Below are positions 16,075-24,135 of a DNA stretch of 64,000 nucleotides, in pieces. The position numbers were made by a program, and so were the translations under genes. Positions within the stretch are counted from its first letter, which is position 1. Each line of letters begins with the position of its first letter. The notes under the pieces are model-generated. The model was given only the letters and a program-made list of their open reading frames with translations, was not told the origin of the DNA and searched no databases. The stretch is from an uncultured Eubacteriales bacterium (GTDB lineage Bacteria; Bacillota; Clostridia; Oscillospirales; CAG-272), in the NCBI GenBank assembly GCA_934486825.1, contig CAKSQF010000012.1, positions 1 to 64,000 on the forward strand. Reading direction: 5' to 3'.

Positions 16075-16989
16075 ATGAGATCCGCTTACCGTTTCATCAA
16101 TTCAAGAGAAAAGATCATGAAGGGCGTATTCCTTGCGAGTGCGCTCTTCTCGGTCGTTGCGCTTGCAACAATCACGGTCTTCCTGCTTATGAACGGTGTA
16201 CCGTTCATTGCAAAGACCGGGTTCGGCAACTTCATTTTCGGCACGAAATGGGCACCGATCGCCGATTCGCCCGCTTACGGCATCTTCTCGATGATCGTCG
16301 CAAGTCTTTATGTGACCGCACTTTCGGTGCTTTTCGGGGTCGGAGTCGGACTTTTCACGGCGGTCTGTCTTTACAAGTTCTGTCCGAAGAAGCTCGCCGC
16401 CTTTATCAGGCAGACGGTCAATCTGCTTGCGGGCATCCCGTCGGTCATATTCGGACTGTTCGGTATGACCGTGATAGTCCCCTTCATCAGGGATTACATA
16501 TCCCCGACCGGGGTCGGCTACGGCATCCTTTCATCCTCGATAGTGCTCGGCATAATGGTACTGCCGACGATCGTGAGCGTCAGTCTTGACGCCATGAACG
16601 CGGTTCCGGGGAGCTATTTTGAAGGAGCGCTTGCACTCGGTGCGACGAAGGAGGAGGCGACCTTCAAGGTAATGCTTCCCGCGGCGAAAAGCGGCATACT
16701 TGCGGGTGTAGTGCTTGCAATCGGACGTGCGATCGGCGAGACAATGGCGGTCATCATGGTGATCGGCGGCTCTGCCGAAATGCCGAGAAGTCTGTTCCAG
16801 AGTGTGCGGACGCTTACCGCAAACATCGCCATGGGTGCTACCGAGATCAAAGGCGAAGCCGAATATGCGCTGATTGCCACCGGAGTCGTGCTCTTTGTAT
16901 TCACTCTTCTGCTCAACGTAAGTTTCTCGCTCCTGAAGCGCGACGGCGACGGCAAAGTCAAGAAGAAGGCGAGGACGGGCAAAAAATGA
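16075..16989 (+). CDS. pstC: Phosphate ABC transporter permease PstC
   Basis: ATG 16075 is one base after the pstS stop, so translation is coupled. The 304-aa protein has six membrane segments and the binding-protein-dependent permease loop (EGALALGATKEEATFKVMLPAA) that docks on PstB. With PstA it forms the membrane channel for phosphate import at low external phosphate. The large loop near residues 40-65 (GVPFIAKTGFGNFIFG) is typical of PstC. Its 3' end overlaps pstA by four bases (ATGA). The tail is basic. Confidence 0.93.
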   Translation: MRSAYRFINSREKIMKGVFLASALFSVVALATITVFLLMNGVPFIAKTGFGNFIFGTKWAPIADSPAYGIFSMIVASLYVTALSVLFGVGVGLFTAVCLYKFCPKKLAAFIRQTVNLLAGIPSVIFGLFGMTVIVPFIRDYISPTGVGYGILSSSIVLGIMVLPTIVSVSLDAMNAVPGSYFEGALALGATKEEATFKVMLPAAKSGILAGVVLAIGRAIGETMAVIMVIGGSAEMPRSLFQSVRTLTANIAMGATEIKGEAEYALIATGVVLFVFTLLLNVSFSLLKRDGDGKVKKKARTGKK

Positions 16990-17834
16990 AAAAAGGCAAC
17001 CGCAACACGGGGCGTGTCTTTTACACTGCCCTGCGCATACTGAGCATATTTATGACGGTCATATCTGTCATATCGCTTTTTACCATTATTATATATCTGC
17101 TGATAAACGGATGCGACAAGCTTTCATGGCAGCTCCTTTTCGGAAAATACGGTGACAAGCCGTCCATCCTTCCCGCATTCATCGGCACGCTTTATCTTGT
17201 CGTCACAGCGATGCTCATCGCCGTCCCGATCGGGATATTTACAGCCGTCTACCTTGTCGAATACATGAACAACAAAGGCAAAACGGTAAAGATCATCCGC
17301 ATTGCCGCCGAAACGCTCGCGGGAATCCCGAGCATAGTCTACGGTCTGTTCGGATATCTTGTGTTTGTCGTCACTCTCGGATGGGGCTATTCACTGCTCG
17401 GCGGCGGCATTACGCTCGCCATAATGATACTTCCGGTTATCGTCAGATCGACCGAGGAAAGTCTGCTTGCCGTCCCCGACAGCTACCGCGAGGGTTCGCT
17501 CGCACTCGGTGCGGGCAAGGTCCGCACGGTATTCAGCGTCGTACTTCCCGCGGCGGCAAGCGGCATCGTAACATCGGTTATTCTTGCGGTCGGACGTGTC
17601 GTCAGCGAGAGCGCGGTACTCATTCTGACGATCGGAATGGTGGTCAACAATCTTCCCGAAACAATAATGAGTCAGGGCACAAGCCTCGCGCTCGACATAT
17701 ACTATTTCGCAAGCAACGGCTATCCGGATGAGGCATCCGCGACATCGGTAGTCCTTCTCGCGGTGGTTCTGCTCCTCAATGCCGCGGCAAACGGAATCGG
17801 CAAATTACTGAAAAAGAAGACAGGAGAAACATAA
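16986..17834 (+). CDS. pstA: Phosphate ABC transporter permease PstA
   Basis: 282 aa, six membrane segments, partner of PstC in the high-affinity phosphate importer. The EAA loop reads EGSLALGAGKVRTVFSVVLPAAASGI and faces the PstB ATPase. The N-terminus is basic, then a long hydrophobic helix; the LAGIPSIVYGLFG motif after the second helix is diagnostic for PstA. ATG 16986 overlaps the pstC stop, and its own stop shares one base with the pstB start region at 17834, so the four pst genes are tightly coupled. Confidence 0.93.
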   Translation: MKKGNRNTGRVFYTALRILSIFMTVISVISLFTIIIYLLINGCDKLSWQLLFGKYGDKPSILPAFIGTLYLVVTAMLIAVPIGIFTAVYLVEYMNNKGKTVKIIRIAAETLAGIPSIVYGLFGYLVFVVTLGWGYSLLGGGITLAIMILPVIVRSTEESLLAVPDSYREGSLALGAGKVRTVFSVVLPAAASGIVTSVILAVGRVVSESAVLILTIGMVVNNLPETIMSQGTSLALDIYYFASNGYPDEASATSVVLLAVVLLLNAAANGIGKLLKKKTGET

Positions 17835-18604
17835 TGCAACAATTCAACGATAAAATGGATATTTCGGTAAAAGACTGCCGGCTGTGGTACAATGATTTTC
17901 AGGCGCTAAAGGGAATCAACATGGAAATAAGCGAAAAAGAAATCACCGCCTTCATCGGTCCCTCCGGCTGCGGAAAGAGCACCTTTCTGAAAACGCTCAA
18001 CCGCATGAACGATCTTGTCGACGGCTGTCGCATCGAAGGCAGCTTCATCATCGGCGGGATCGACATATACGCAAAGGACACCGACGTGAATCTGCTGCGG
18101 AAAAAGGTCGGCATGGTCTTTCAGAAGCCGAATCCCTTCCCGATGAGCATATACGACAACATCGCCTTCGCACCGAGAACCTTCGGTACAAAAAGCAAAT
18201 CGGTACTTGACGGAATCGTCGAAACCAGTCTGCGACGCGCCGGCATATGGGACGAGGTGAAGGACAGACTCAAAAAGAGTGCGCTCGGCATATCGGGCGG
18301 ACAGCAGCAGCGTCTCTGCATCGCGCGCGCACTTGCCGCCGATCCGAGCATACTGCTTATGGACGAGCCGACCTCCGCGCTCGACCCGATTTCGACCGGC
18401 AAGGTTGAGGATCTTATGACCGAGCTGAAAAAAGAACTTACGATAGTCATCGTGACCCACAACATGCAGCAGGCAACGCGCATTGCCGATAAAACCGCCT
18501 TTTTCTACCTCGGCGAGCTTATCGAATACGACAGAACCGAAAAGCTCTTCTCCTGCCCGTCCGACAAGCGTACCGAAAATTATATTACCGGCCGTTTCGG
18601 ATAA
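17834..18604 (+). CDS. pstB: Phosphate ABC transporter ATP-binding protein PstB
   Basis: 256-aa cytosolic ATPase energising PstCA. Walker A is GPSGCGKST (about residues 44-52), followed by the PstB-specific LKTLNRMNDL; the Q loop is FQKPNPFPMSIYDN, the signature LGISGGQQQRL, and Walker B LLMDEPTSALDP with the catalytic Glu; the switch His is in VTHNMQQA. Length and motifs match the family fully. ATG 17834 is preceded by a GGAG site inside pstA. Confidence 0.95.
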   Translation: MQQFNDKMDISVKDCRLWYNDFQALKGINMEISEKEITAFIGPSGCGKSTFLKTLNRMNDLVDGCRIEGSFIIGGIDIYAKDTDVNLLRKKVGMVFQKPNPFPMSIYDNIAFAPRTFGTKSKSVLDGIVETSLRRAGIWDEVKDRLKKSALGISGGQQQRLCIARALAADPSILLMDEPTSALDPISTGKVEDLMTELKKELTIVIVTHNMQQATRIADKTAFFYLGELIEYDRTEKLFSCPSDKRTENYITGRFG

Positions 18605-18645
18605 AACGCAAAAAATAATTGACAAATGAAAGGGTTTATTGTATC

Positions 18646-19299
18646 ATGAGTATAAGAAACAAATACGAAGATGAACTCATGCAGGTTTCGGGAAAGCTGA
18701 TAAAAATGTGCCGTGCCACCGAGCTTGCGATCGAAAATTCGATAAAGGCGCTGGTCAACCGCGACAACGAAATGTCAAAAGAGGTAATCGCCGAGGACAA
18801 GACGATCGACAACATGGAGCACGACATTGAGCAGGACTGCCTGAAGATACTGCTCATGGAGCACCCGGTGGCGGGCGACTTCCGCGATGTGAGCGCCGCT
18901 CTCAAAATGATAACCGATCTTGAGCGGATTGCCGATCAGGCTGCCGACATCTCGGAGATCGCGCTCTCGTTCGGAGACGAAGAGTTCATCAAGGAACCGG
19001 AGCACATATCGCTCATGGCAAAGCTTGCAATCGGCATGGTAAAGGACGGTGTCCAGAGCTATATAAACCGTGATCTGGAGCTTGCGCTTTCGCTTGACCG
19101 CCGTGACGACCGCGTCGATATGCTTTTCGAAACGGTCAAGAACGATCTTGTCGAGCTTATAAAGCAGTCGGCAAAGAACGCCGATCAGGCGATACTTTTC
19201 ATGATGATCGCCAAATATCTGGAGCGGATTGCCGATCACGCCGTCAACATCGGCGAATGGGTGGAATATGCGGTCACCGGAAATCACAAAATAGGATAA
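18646..19299 (+). CDS. phoU: Phosphate signalling regulator PhoU
   Basis: 217 aa, start ATG 18646 after AAAGGG (a TTG 27 bases upstream is open but not family-like). Two three-helix PhoU repeats are visible; each has the metal-binding motif, e.g. DIEQDC near residue 65 and the DLERIADQAADI / YLERIADHAVNI pair near 95 and 195. PhoU links transporter state to PhoR kinase activity and prevents phosphate over-uptake. It lies between pstB and the two-component genes, the common Gram-positive layout. Confidence 0.92.
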   Translation: MSIRNKYEDELMQVSGKLIKMCRATELAIENSIKALVNRDNEMSKEVIAEDKTIDNMEHDIEQDCLKILLMEHPVAGDFRDVSAALKMITDLERIADQAADISEIALSFGDEEFIKEPEHISLMAKLAIGMVKDGVQSYINRDLELALSLDRRDDRVDMLFETVKNDLVELIKQSAKNADQAILFMMIAKYLERIADHAVNIGEWVEYAVTGNHKIG

Positions 19300-19320
19300 A
19301 ACAAAAAGGAGTTTACCCCT

Positions 19321-20004
19321 ATGGCGGAAAAACAACTTATCTATGCGGTTGATGACGAGGACGGGATACGGGATCTGTATTACTGCGTCCTTGAAAGCGC
19401 GGGCTTTGAGCCTGTCTGCTTTGCCGACGGCGACATGCTTTTCGATGCGCTCTCCGACAAGGAAAAAAGGATGCCGTCGCTGATTCTTCTTGACATAATG
19501 CTTGCCGGCACCGACGGATTCGAAATTCTCGCAAAGCTGAGACGCACCTCCTCCACAAAGAACATTCCGGTAATCATGGTTTCCGCCAAGGGAGAGGAAA
19601 TAAGCAAGGTCAGGGGACTAAATCTCGGCGCGGACGATTACATATCGAAGCCGTTCGGGGTACTTGAACTTATTGCGCGCATAAACGCAAATCTCAGGCG
19701 GACAACCGCGGCGGACAGCCTGCTTGTCTGCGGGGACATCGAGCTTGACGACGGCAGACACGAGGTCAGGGCAAACGGAAGAGAGGTCACGCTGACGCTG
19801 AAGGAGTACGAGCTGCTCAAGCTGCTCATGAAGCGCTCGCCCGACATAGTTCCGCGCGGCGAGATCCTCGGCACGGTCTGGGGTGACGATTACATCGGAG
19901 AAACGCGCACGCTTGACATACACATAGGCACGCTGAGAAAAAAACTCGGCGAAACAAAGGCACAGATCAGTACGGTACGAGGGGTAGGGTATATTCTGAA
20001 ATGA
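19321..20004 (+). CDS. phoP: PhoP/PhoB-type response regulator
   Basis: 227 aa. Residues 1-120 are a receiver domain with acidic residues near 12-13 (DDED), phosphorylated Asp in LLDIML (about residue 59) and Lys in SKPFG (about 112). Residues 130-227 are an OmpR-type winged helix (LTLKEYELLKLLM, then RTLDIHIGTLRKKL). Phosphorylated by the adjacent kinase, it should bind the 11-base direct repeats upstream of pstS and drive its own operon. ATG 19321 has AAAGGAG upstream; the stop overlaps the kinase start by four bases. No separate promoter was seen. Confidence 0.93.
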   Translation: MAEKQLIYAVDDEDGIRDLYYCVLESAGFEPVCFADGDMLFDALSDKEKRMPSLILLDIMLAGTDGFEILAKLRRTSSTKNIPVIMVSAKGEEISKVRGLNLGADDYISKPFGVLELIARINANLRRTTAADSLLVCGDIELDDGRHEVRANGREVTLTLKEYELLKLLMKRSPDIVPRGEILGTVWGDDYIGETRTLDIHIGTLRKKLGETKAQISTVRGVGYILK

Positions 20005-21695
20005 AAAAGAAAATAGTGATTCTTAATCTGCTGATCGTAATAGTCGCTCTTATCATGATGTTCGGACTCGGCATCATAGTCACGCGGAGCAATCATTACG
20101 AAATGGCAAGGCAGAAAATAACAGAGCTTACCGAAATATATGCAAACAATTACAGTCCGGACGAAAGGTTCACCGAAAAGATTGACAGCGACATACGTGT
20201 CACGGTTATAGATTCGGACGGTCGGGTCATCGCGGACAGCGAACAGATCAATCTTTCGGGCATGGAAAATCATCTCGGCAGAGAAGAAATAATTGCCGCA
20301 GCCGAAGGAAAAATGACGATTGTCACACGCCAGAGCGACTCGGTCAATCAGGACATGATGTACTGCGCAAAGCGCATCGAATACGGAGGAAGTCACCTTT
20401 TCGTGCGTGTTGCGATTCCGATCGAAAGCGTAAACTCATACATAGTCAAAAGCGTCGTGCCGATGATATTCATAATGATATTCGCGCTTTCCTGCTCGCT
20501 TTTTGCAAGCATCTTCTTTGTCGGCGGTCTCATGAAGCCGCTCCGGAAGGTAAGAAGCTGCCTTGTCGGACTGAGTACCGGAGAAGATTATTCGCCGGTT
20601 CCGCCGATGACCGATGACGATGACGTAAACAAGCTGCTTGCCGAAATAAACGAGATCGGCGTCAGACTGCATGACAGTATTGACGAGACAAAGCATGAAA
20701 AGGAAAAGCTCGGCTACATTCTCGACAACATCTCGGACGGTATCGTGGTAGCCGACAGCTCGCTTGACATTGTAATCACAAACCGCGTTGCGAAAAACAT
20801 ATTCGGGGTGAACGACAGCGTCGGCAGACACGTCGATATACTCACGTCAAGCGGCGACTATCTTTCGGCAATGTCCGAATGTGCAAAGGGCAAAAACGAA
20901 AGCATATTCCAGATGCAGTCGGACGACAGATGGTATCTCTGCACGGTCAGGCACACCGACAGCGATTTTGTGATATCCGTCCTCTCGGACATCACCGCAA
21001 GCAAGACGGGCGAGAATCTCCGCCTTGAATTTTTCGCAAACGCATCGCATGAGCTGAAAACTCCGCTTACGACAATCAAGGGCTTCAACGATATGATCTC
21101 ACTCAAGGCGGACAGCGAGATAAAGGACTATTCGGACCGGATCGACAAGGAAGTCACACGCATGACAAACCTTATCGACGACATGCTCGGACTGAGCAGG
21201 CTTGAAAACTCAAGCGAAAAACAGCTTATGCCGACCGAGCTTTCGCTGAACCGGATTGCATGCGATGTAATAGACGGGCTGAGCGTGCTTGCCGGTCAGA
21301 AGAAGGTATCTGTCAGCATCGAAGGAGACGCGACCGTTTATGCCGAACGCGAACACATGTATGAGCTTATAAAGAATCTTGCCGAAAACGCGATCCGCTA
21401 CAACAACGACGGCGGCAGGGTCGATATTCTGCTTGCCGACAAAAAGGAAGGTGCCGAACTTACGGTATCCGACAACGGCATCGGCATAGACAACGAGCAC
21501 CAGAGCCGCATATTCGAACGCTTCTACCGCGTTGACAAGTCGCGCTCGCGCTCGACCGGCGGAACCGGTCTCGGTCTTGCGATAGTAAAGCACATCTGCG
21601 AGCTTTATCATGCGCGCATTACGCTGAAATCCAAACTCGGAGTCGGAACCACTGTAACCATTCTCTTTCCCGACAGAGTAAAAGGAACAAAATAA
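20001..21695 (+). CDS. phoR: PhoR-type sensor histidine kinase
   Basis: 564-aa membrane kinase. A helix at about 8-28 and another at about 150-175 bracket an extracellular sensing domain of ~120 residues; a HAMP-like linker (to ~235) and a PAS domain (about 240-335) follow. The HisKA box is ASHELKTPLTTIKGF with the phosphorylated His near residue 351; N, G1 and G2 boxes (ENAIRYN, DNGIGI, GTGLGLAIV) complete the ATPase. It senses phosphate starvation with PstB/PhoU and phosphorylates the preceding regulator. Last gene of the pst-pho operon, ended by a strong terminator. Confidence 0.93.
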   Translation: MKKKIVILNLLIVIVALIMMFGLGIIVTRSNHYEMARQKITELTEIYANNYSPDERFTEKIDSDIRVTVIDSDGRVIADSEQINLSGMENHLGREEIIAAAEGKMTIVTRQSDSVNQDMMYCAKRIEYGGSHLFVRVAIPIESVNSYIVKSVVPMIFIMIFALSCSLFASIFFVGGLMKPLRKVRSCLVGLSTGEDYSPVPPMTDDDDVNKLLAEINEIGVRLHDSIDETKHEKEKLGYILDNISDGIVVADSSLDIVITNRVAKNIFGVNDSVGRHVDILTSSGDYLSAMSECAKGKNESIFQMQSDDRWYLCTVRHTDSDFVISVLSDITASKTGENLRLEFFANASHELKTPLTTIKGFNDMISLKADSEIKDYSDRIDKEVTRMTNLIDDMLGLSRLENSSEKQLMPTELSLNRIACDVIDGLSVLAGQKKVSVSIEGDATVYAEREHMYELIKNLAENAIRYNNDGGRVDILLADKKEGAELTVSDNGIGIDNEHQSRIFERFYRVDKSRSRSTGGTGLGLAIVKHICELYHARITLKSKLGVGTTVTILFPDRVKGTK

Positions 21696-21700
21696 CATCT

Positions 21701-21735
21701 TATGTGACCGACCGCATGGTCGGTCATATTTTTTT
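21701..21735 (+). terminator. Terminator of the pst-pho operon
   Basis: Stem tgaccgacc (21705-21713), loop gcat, stem ggtcggtca (21718-21726), then a T run. Confidence 0.85.
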
Positions 21736-21745
21736 GCGCGGTCTA

Positions 21746-21774
21746 TTGACAAAGCACTCACGGTCGGTTATAAT
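21746..21774 (+). promoter_or_regulatory. Promoter of the GH42 gene
   Basis: TTGACA (21746), 17-base spacer, TATAAT (21769-21774). The leader to ATG 21909 is about 125 bases and contains a palindrome (tccgga repeats) but no recognisable riboswitch. Confidence 0.8.
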
Positions 21775-21908
21775 GAGTCAAAAACAAACCGCAGGAGAAA
21801 AAATCCGGAATCGGGGGCGGACTTGCACTCAAACCGTTTCCGGACTCCGCTTGTGCTTTTCAAAAAGCACATATATTCACATATATTAAGGAAGGAAAGG
21901 TCATAAAC

Positions 21909-23873
21909 ATGAAAAAACCGTTTCTCGGATGTGCGTACTATCCCGAAGACTGGGATGAAGATCAGATCGATTTCGACATATCCATGATGAAGAAGGCAGG
22001 TATCACCTGCGCGCGCATTGCCGAATTTGCATGGCGAAAAATGGAGCCGAGCCGCGGACATTACGATTTCGGCTGGCTGCACAATGTGGTGGACAAGCTC
22101 GCCGCCGCCGACATTTCGGTCGTTATGGGCACACCGACAGCCTGCCCGCCGATATGGCTCATAAAGGAATATCCCGACGTCGCGGAGCTCGGACCGAACG
22201 GGGTAAGAAAAAGTCACGGCGGCAGACGTCACTGCTGCTCGAACAATCCGCACTATCTCGAAGCGTCCGACGCGATAGTCACCGCTCTCGCAAAGGAATT
22301 CGGAAGCGATCCGAACATCATCGGATGGCAGATCGACAACGAAATCTATTCATGGGGTACCGGGTGCGTTTGCGGGCACTGCATCGACCGCTTTCACAAG
22401 GCGCTCGAAAAGAAGTACGGCAGCATTGAAAATCTCAACGCGCGCTGGAATCTGAATCTGTTCAGTCAGGCGTACGACAGCTTCGATGAAATCCCGGCTG
22501 CGGTCAACGCATGGCACAATCCCCACATACGCATGGAATGGATTGTTTCGAACCGCGAGGCTCAGATCGATTTCGTACACCGTCAGGCGGCGATCCTCAG
22601 AAAGTACACCAAGGCTCCCATCGGCACCGACATGATGCCGGTGAACGGAGAGGATTACGAAAAAATGAACGAATGTCTCGACATCGCAATGTTCAATCAT
22701 TACAACGAGCCGTCGAATCTCCCGGGTCTTCCCTTCTGGTACAACTTCATCCGCACGGTCAGGGACACTCCCTTCTGGAACACCGAAACGGCTACAACAT
22801 GGAACGGCAGTGAGGCGATCACTCAGTTCCTGAAGCCGGAGGGCTTCTGCCGTGTAAACAGCTGGATACCGATCGCGCTCGGCGGCGAGGCAAACATGTA
22901 CTGGCTCTGGAGACAGCACTGGGCGGGTCACGAGCTTATACACGGGGCGGTTCTCTACCCCGACGGCAAGCCGATGCACACCTTCGGAGAGATACGGCAG
23001 ACAGCCGCCGAATTTGAAAAGGCGTCCGATTTCATCACATCGACAAAGGTTGACACCGAGGTTGCGATACAGTTTACATCAAAGAACTGGAACATGTTCG
23101 AATGTCAGTCGGTCATCGCAAACTACGGCTACCTTGACGGTCCGAGCGACACCATGCATGCGCTGACTCCTCTCGGCGTCTGCCCGGACATCATAGGTGC
23201 ACGCGCTCCGCTTGACAAATACAAGGTCCTCTTCTCAAGGAGCATGCTTACCCTTGAGGACGGCGACATGCCCGAAAGACTCGAAAAGTGGGTCAGAGAC
23301 GGCGGAGTCTGGGTGGTCGGTCCGATGACCGACATCCGCGACTCGGTCGGCGCACATTACAAAAAGAGCGCCACCGGCATGACGGAACGACTGACCGGAG
23401 CGGAAATGCTCCACACCATCCCGACCGACGGGAAATATCTCGCGGCGGAATGGACAGACGGCTCGGGCGAGCTTAAGTTCGGCAGATGGACCGAGGTTTA
23501 CAGCGAGGGCGGAAATGTACTTGCGCGGATAACCAAGGGACATTCGGAGCTTGTCGGAAAGAGCGTTATCGCCTCCTTCGACTGCGGAAAGGGCAAGATC
23601 ATCCTCTGCGGTGCGATGCTTGACAGAGACGAGCTTACAAAGCTTGCAAAGCTCGCCCTCGATATGGCAGGCATAAAGCAGAGAAAGGTCGAAGGCAAGC
23701 TGACCGTCGTTCCGAGAAAGGGAGACGGCAGGGACGGACTCGTCCTCTGCGAGCTGGGATATGAAAACGCATCGGTTGAGCTTGACCGTCCGATGACCGA
23801 CATCCTTACGGGAAAGAGCTATCCCGCCGGCAGACTTTGCGTTGAGCCTTACGGGGTATACGTACTCGAATAA
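21909..23873 (+). CDS. GH42 beta-galactosidase
   Basis: 654-aa intracellular enzyme, no signal peptide. The TIM barrel starts with CAYYPEDWDEDQI, classic for GH42. The acid/base Glu lies in WQIDNEI near residue 145, and the nucleophile Glu in WNTETAT near residue 292. A Cys-rich loop (CVCGHC) after the acid/base matches the zinc site of some GH42 enzymes. The middle trimerisation domain and the C-terminal beta domain (ends VEPYGVYVLE) are present, so the length is normal. It hydrolyses beta-galactosides such as galactan-derived oligosaccharides or lactose. ATG 21909 follows GGAAGGAAAGG. It is monocistronic, with its own promoter and terminator. Confidence 0.93.
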   Translation: MKKPFLGCAYYPEDWDEDQIDFDISMMKKAGITCARIAEFAWRKMEPSRGHYDFGWLHNVVDKLAAADISVVMGTPTACPPIWLIKEYPDVAELGPNGVRKSHGGRRHCCSNNPHYLEASDAIVTALAKEFGSDPNIIGWQIDNEIYSWGTGCVCGHCIDRFHKALEKKYGSIENLNARWNLNLFSQAYDSFDEIPAAVNAWHNPHIRMEWIVSNREAQIDFVHRQAAILRKYTKAPIGTDMMPVNGEDYEKMNECLDIAMFNHYNEPSNLPGLPFWYNFIRTVRDTPFWNTETATTWNGSEAITQFLKPEGFCRVNSWIPIALGGEANMYWLWRQHWAGHELIHGAVLYPDGKPMHTFGEIRQTAAEFEKASDFITSTKVDTEVAIQFTSKNWNMFECQSVIANYGYLDGPSDTMHALTPLGVCPDIIGARAPLDKYKVLFSRSMLTLEDGDMPERLEKWVRDGGVWVVGPMTDIRDSVGAHYKKSATGMTERLTGAEMLHTIPTDGKYLAAEWTDGSGELKFGRWTEVYSEGGNVLARITKGHSELVGKSVIASFDCGKGKIILCGAMLDRDELTKLAKLALDMAGIKQRKVEGKLTVVPRKGDGRDGLVLCELGYENASVELDRPMTDILTGKSYPAGRLCVEPYGVYVLE

Positions 23874-23940
23874 AAGGCGGATATTATCCGCACAGCATAT
23901 ACCGTCGGACGCAGCCGGTCCGTACTTTTGATATCGTTTC

Positions 23941-23980
23941 AGCGCCGTTTTTGTGCATCATGTACAAAAACGGCGCTTTT
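23941..23980 (+). terminator. Terminator of the GH42 gene
   Basis: A 14-bp perfect stem (agcgccgtttttgt, 23941-23954, with 23963-23976) followed by a short T run. Confidence 0.8.
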
Positions 23981-24024
23981 GCATTGTCTAATATAGGGAA
24001 TTTTATCTTTTCGGCTGAAATCGG

Positions 24025-24053
24025 TTGAAAATAATCGGCAGATGGTATATAAT
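24025..24053 (+). promoter_or_regulatory. Promoter of the EF-G-like gene
   Basis: TTGAAA (24025-24030), 17-base spacer, TATAAT (24048-24053). Confidence 0.7.
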
Positions 24054-24135
24054 AAACGAAAAGACCTCGTAATTACGCGACAATTTGTGCATCTTTACAA
24101 CTATCTGAAAAGCCATTGAAAGGGGCGGTAAAACT

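Noticed and set aside
23877..23891. Palindrome gcggatattatccgc behind the GH42 gene as an operator
   Set aside because: It lies in the 3' region between stop and terminator and similar short palindromes recur by composition.
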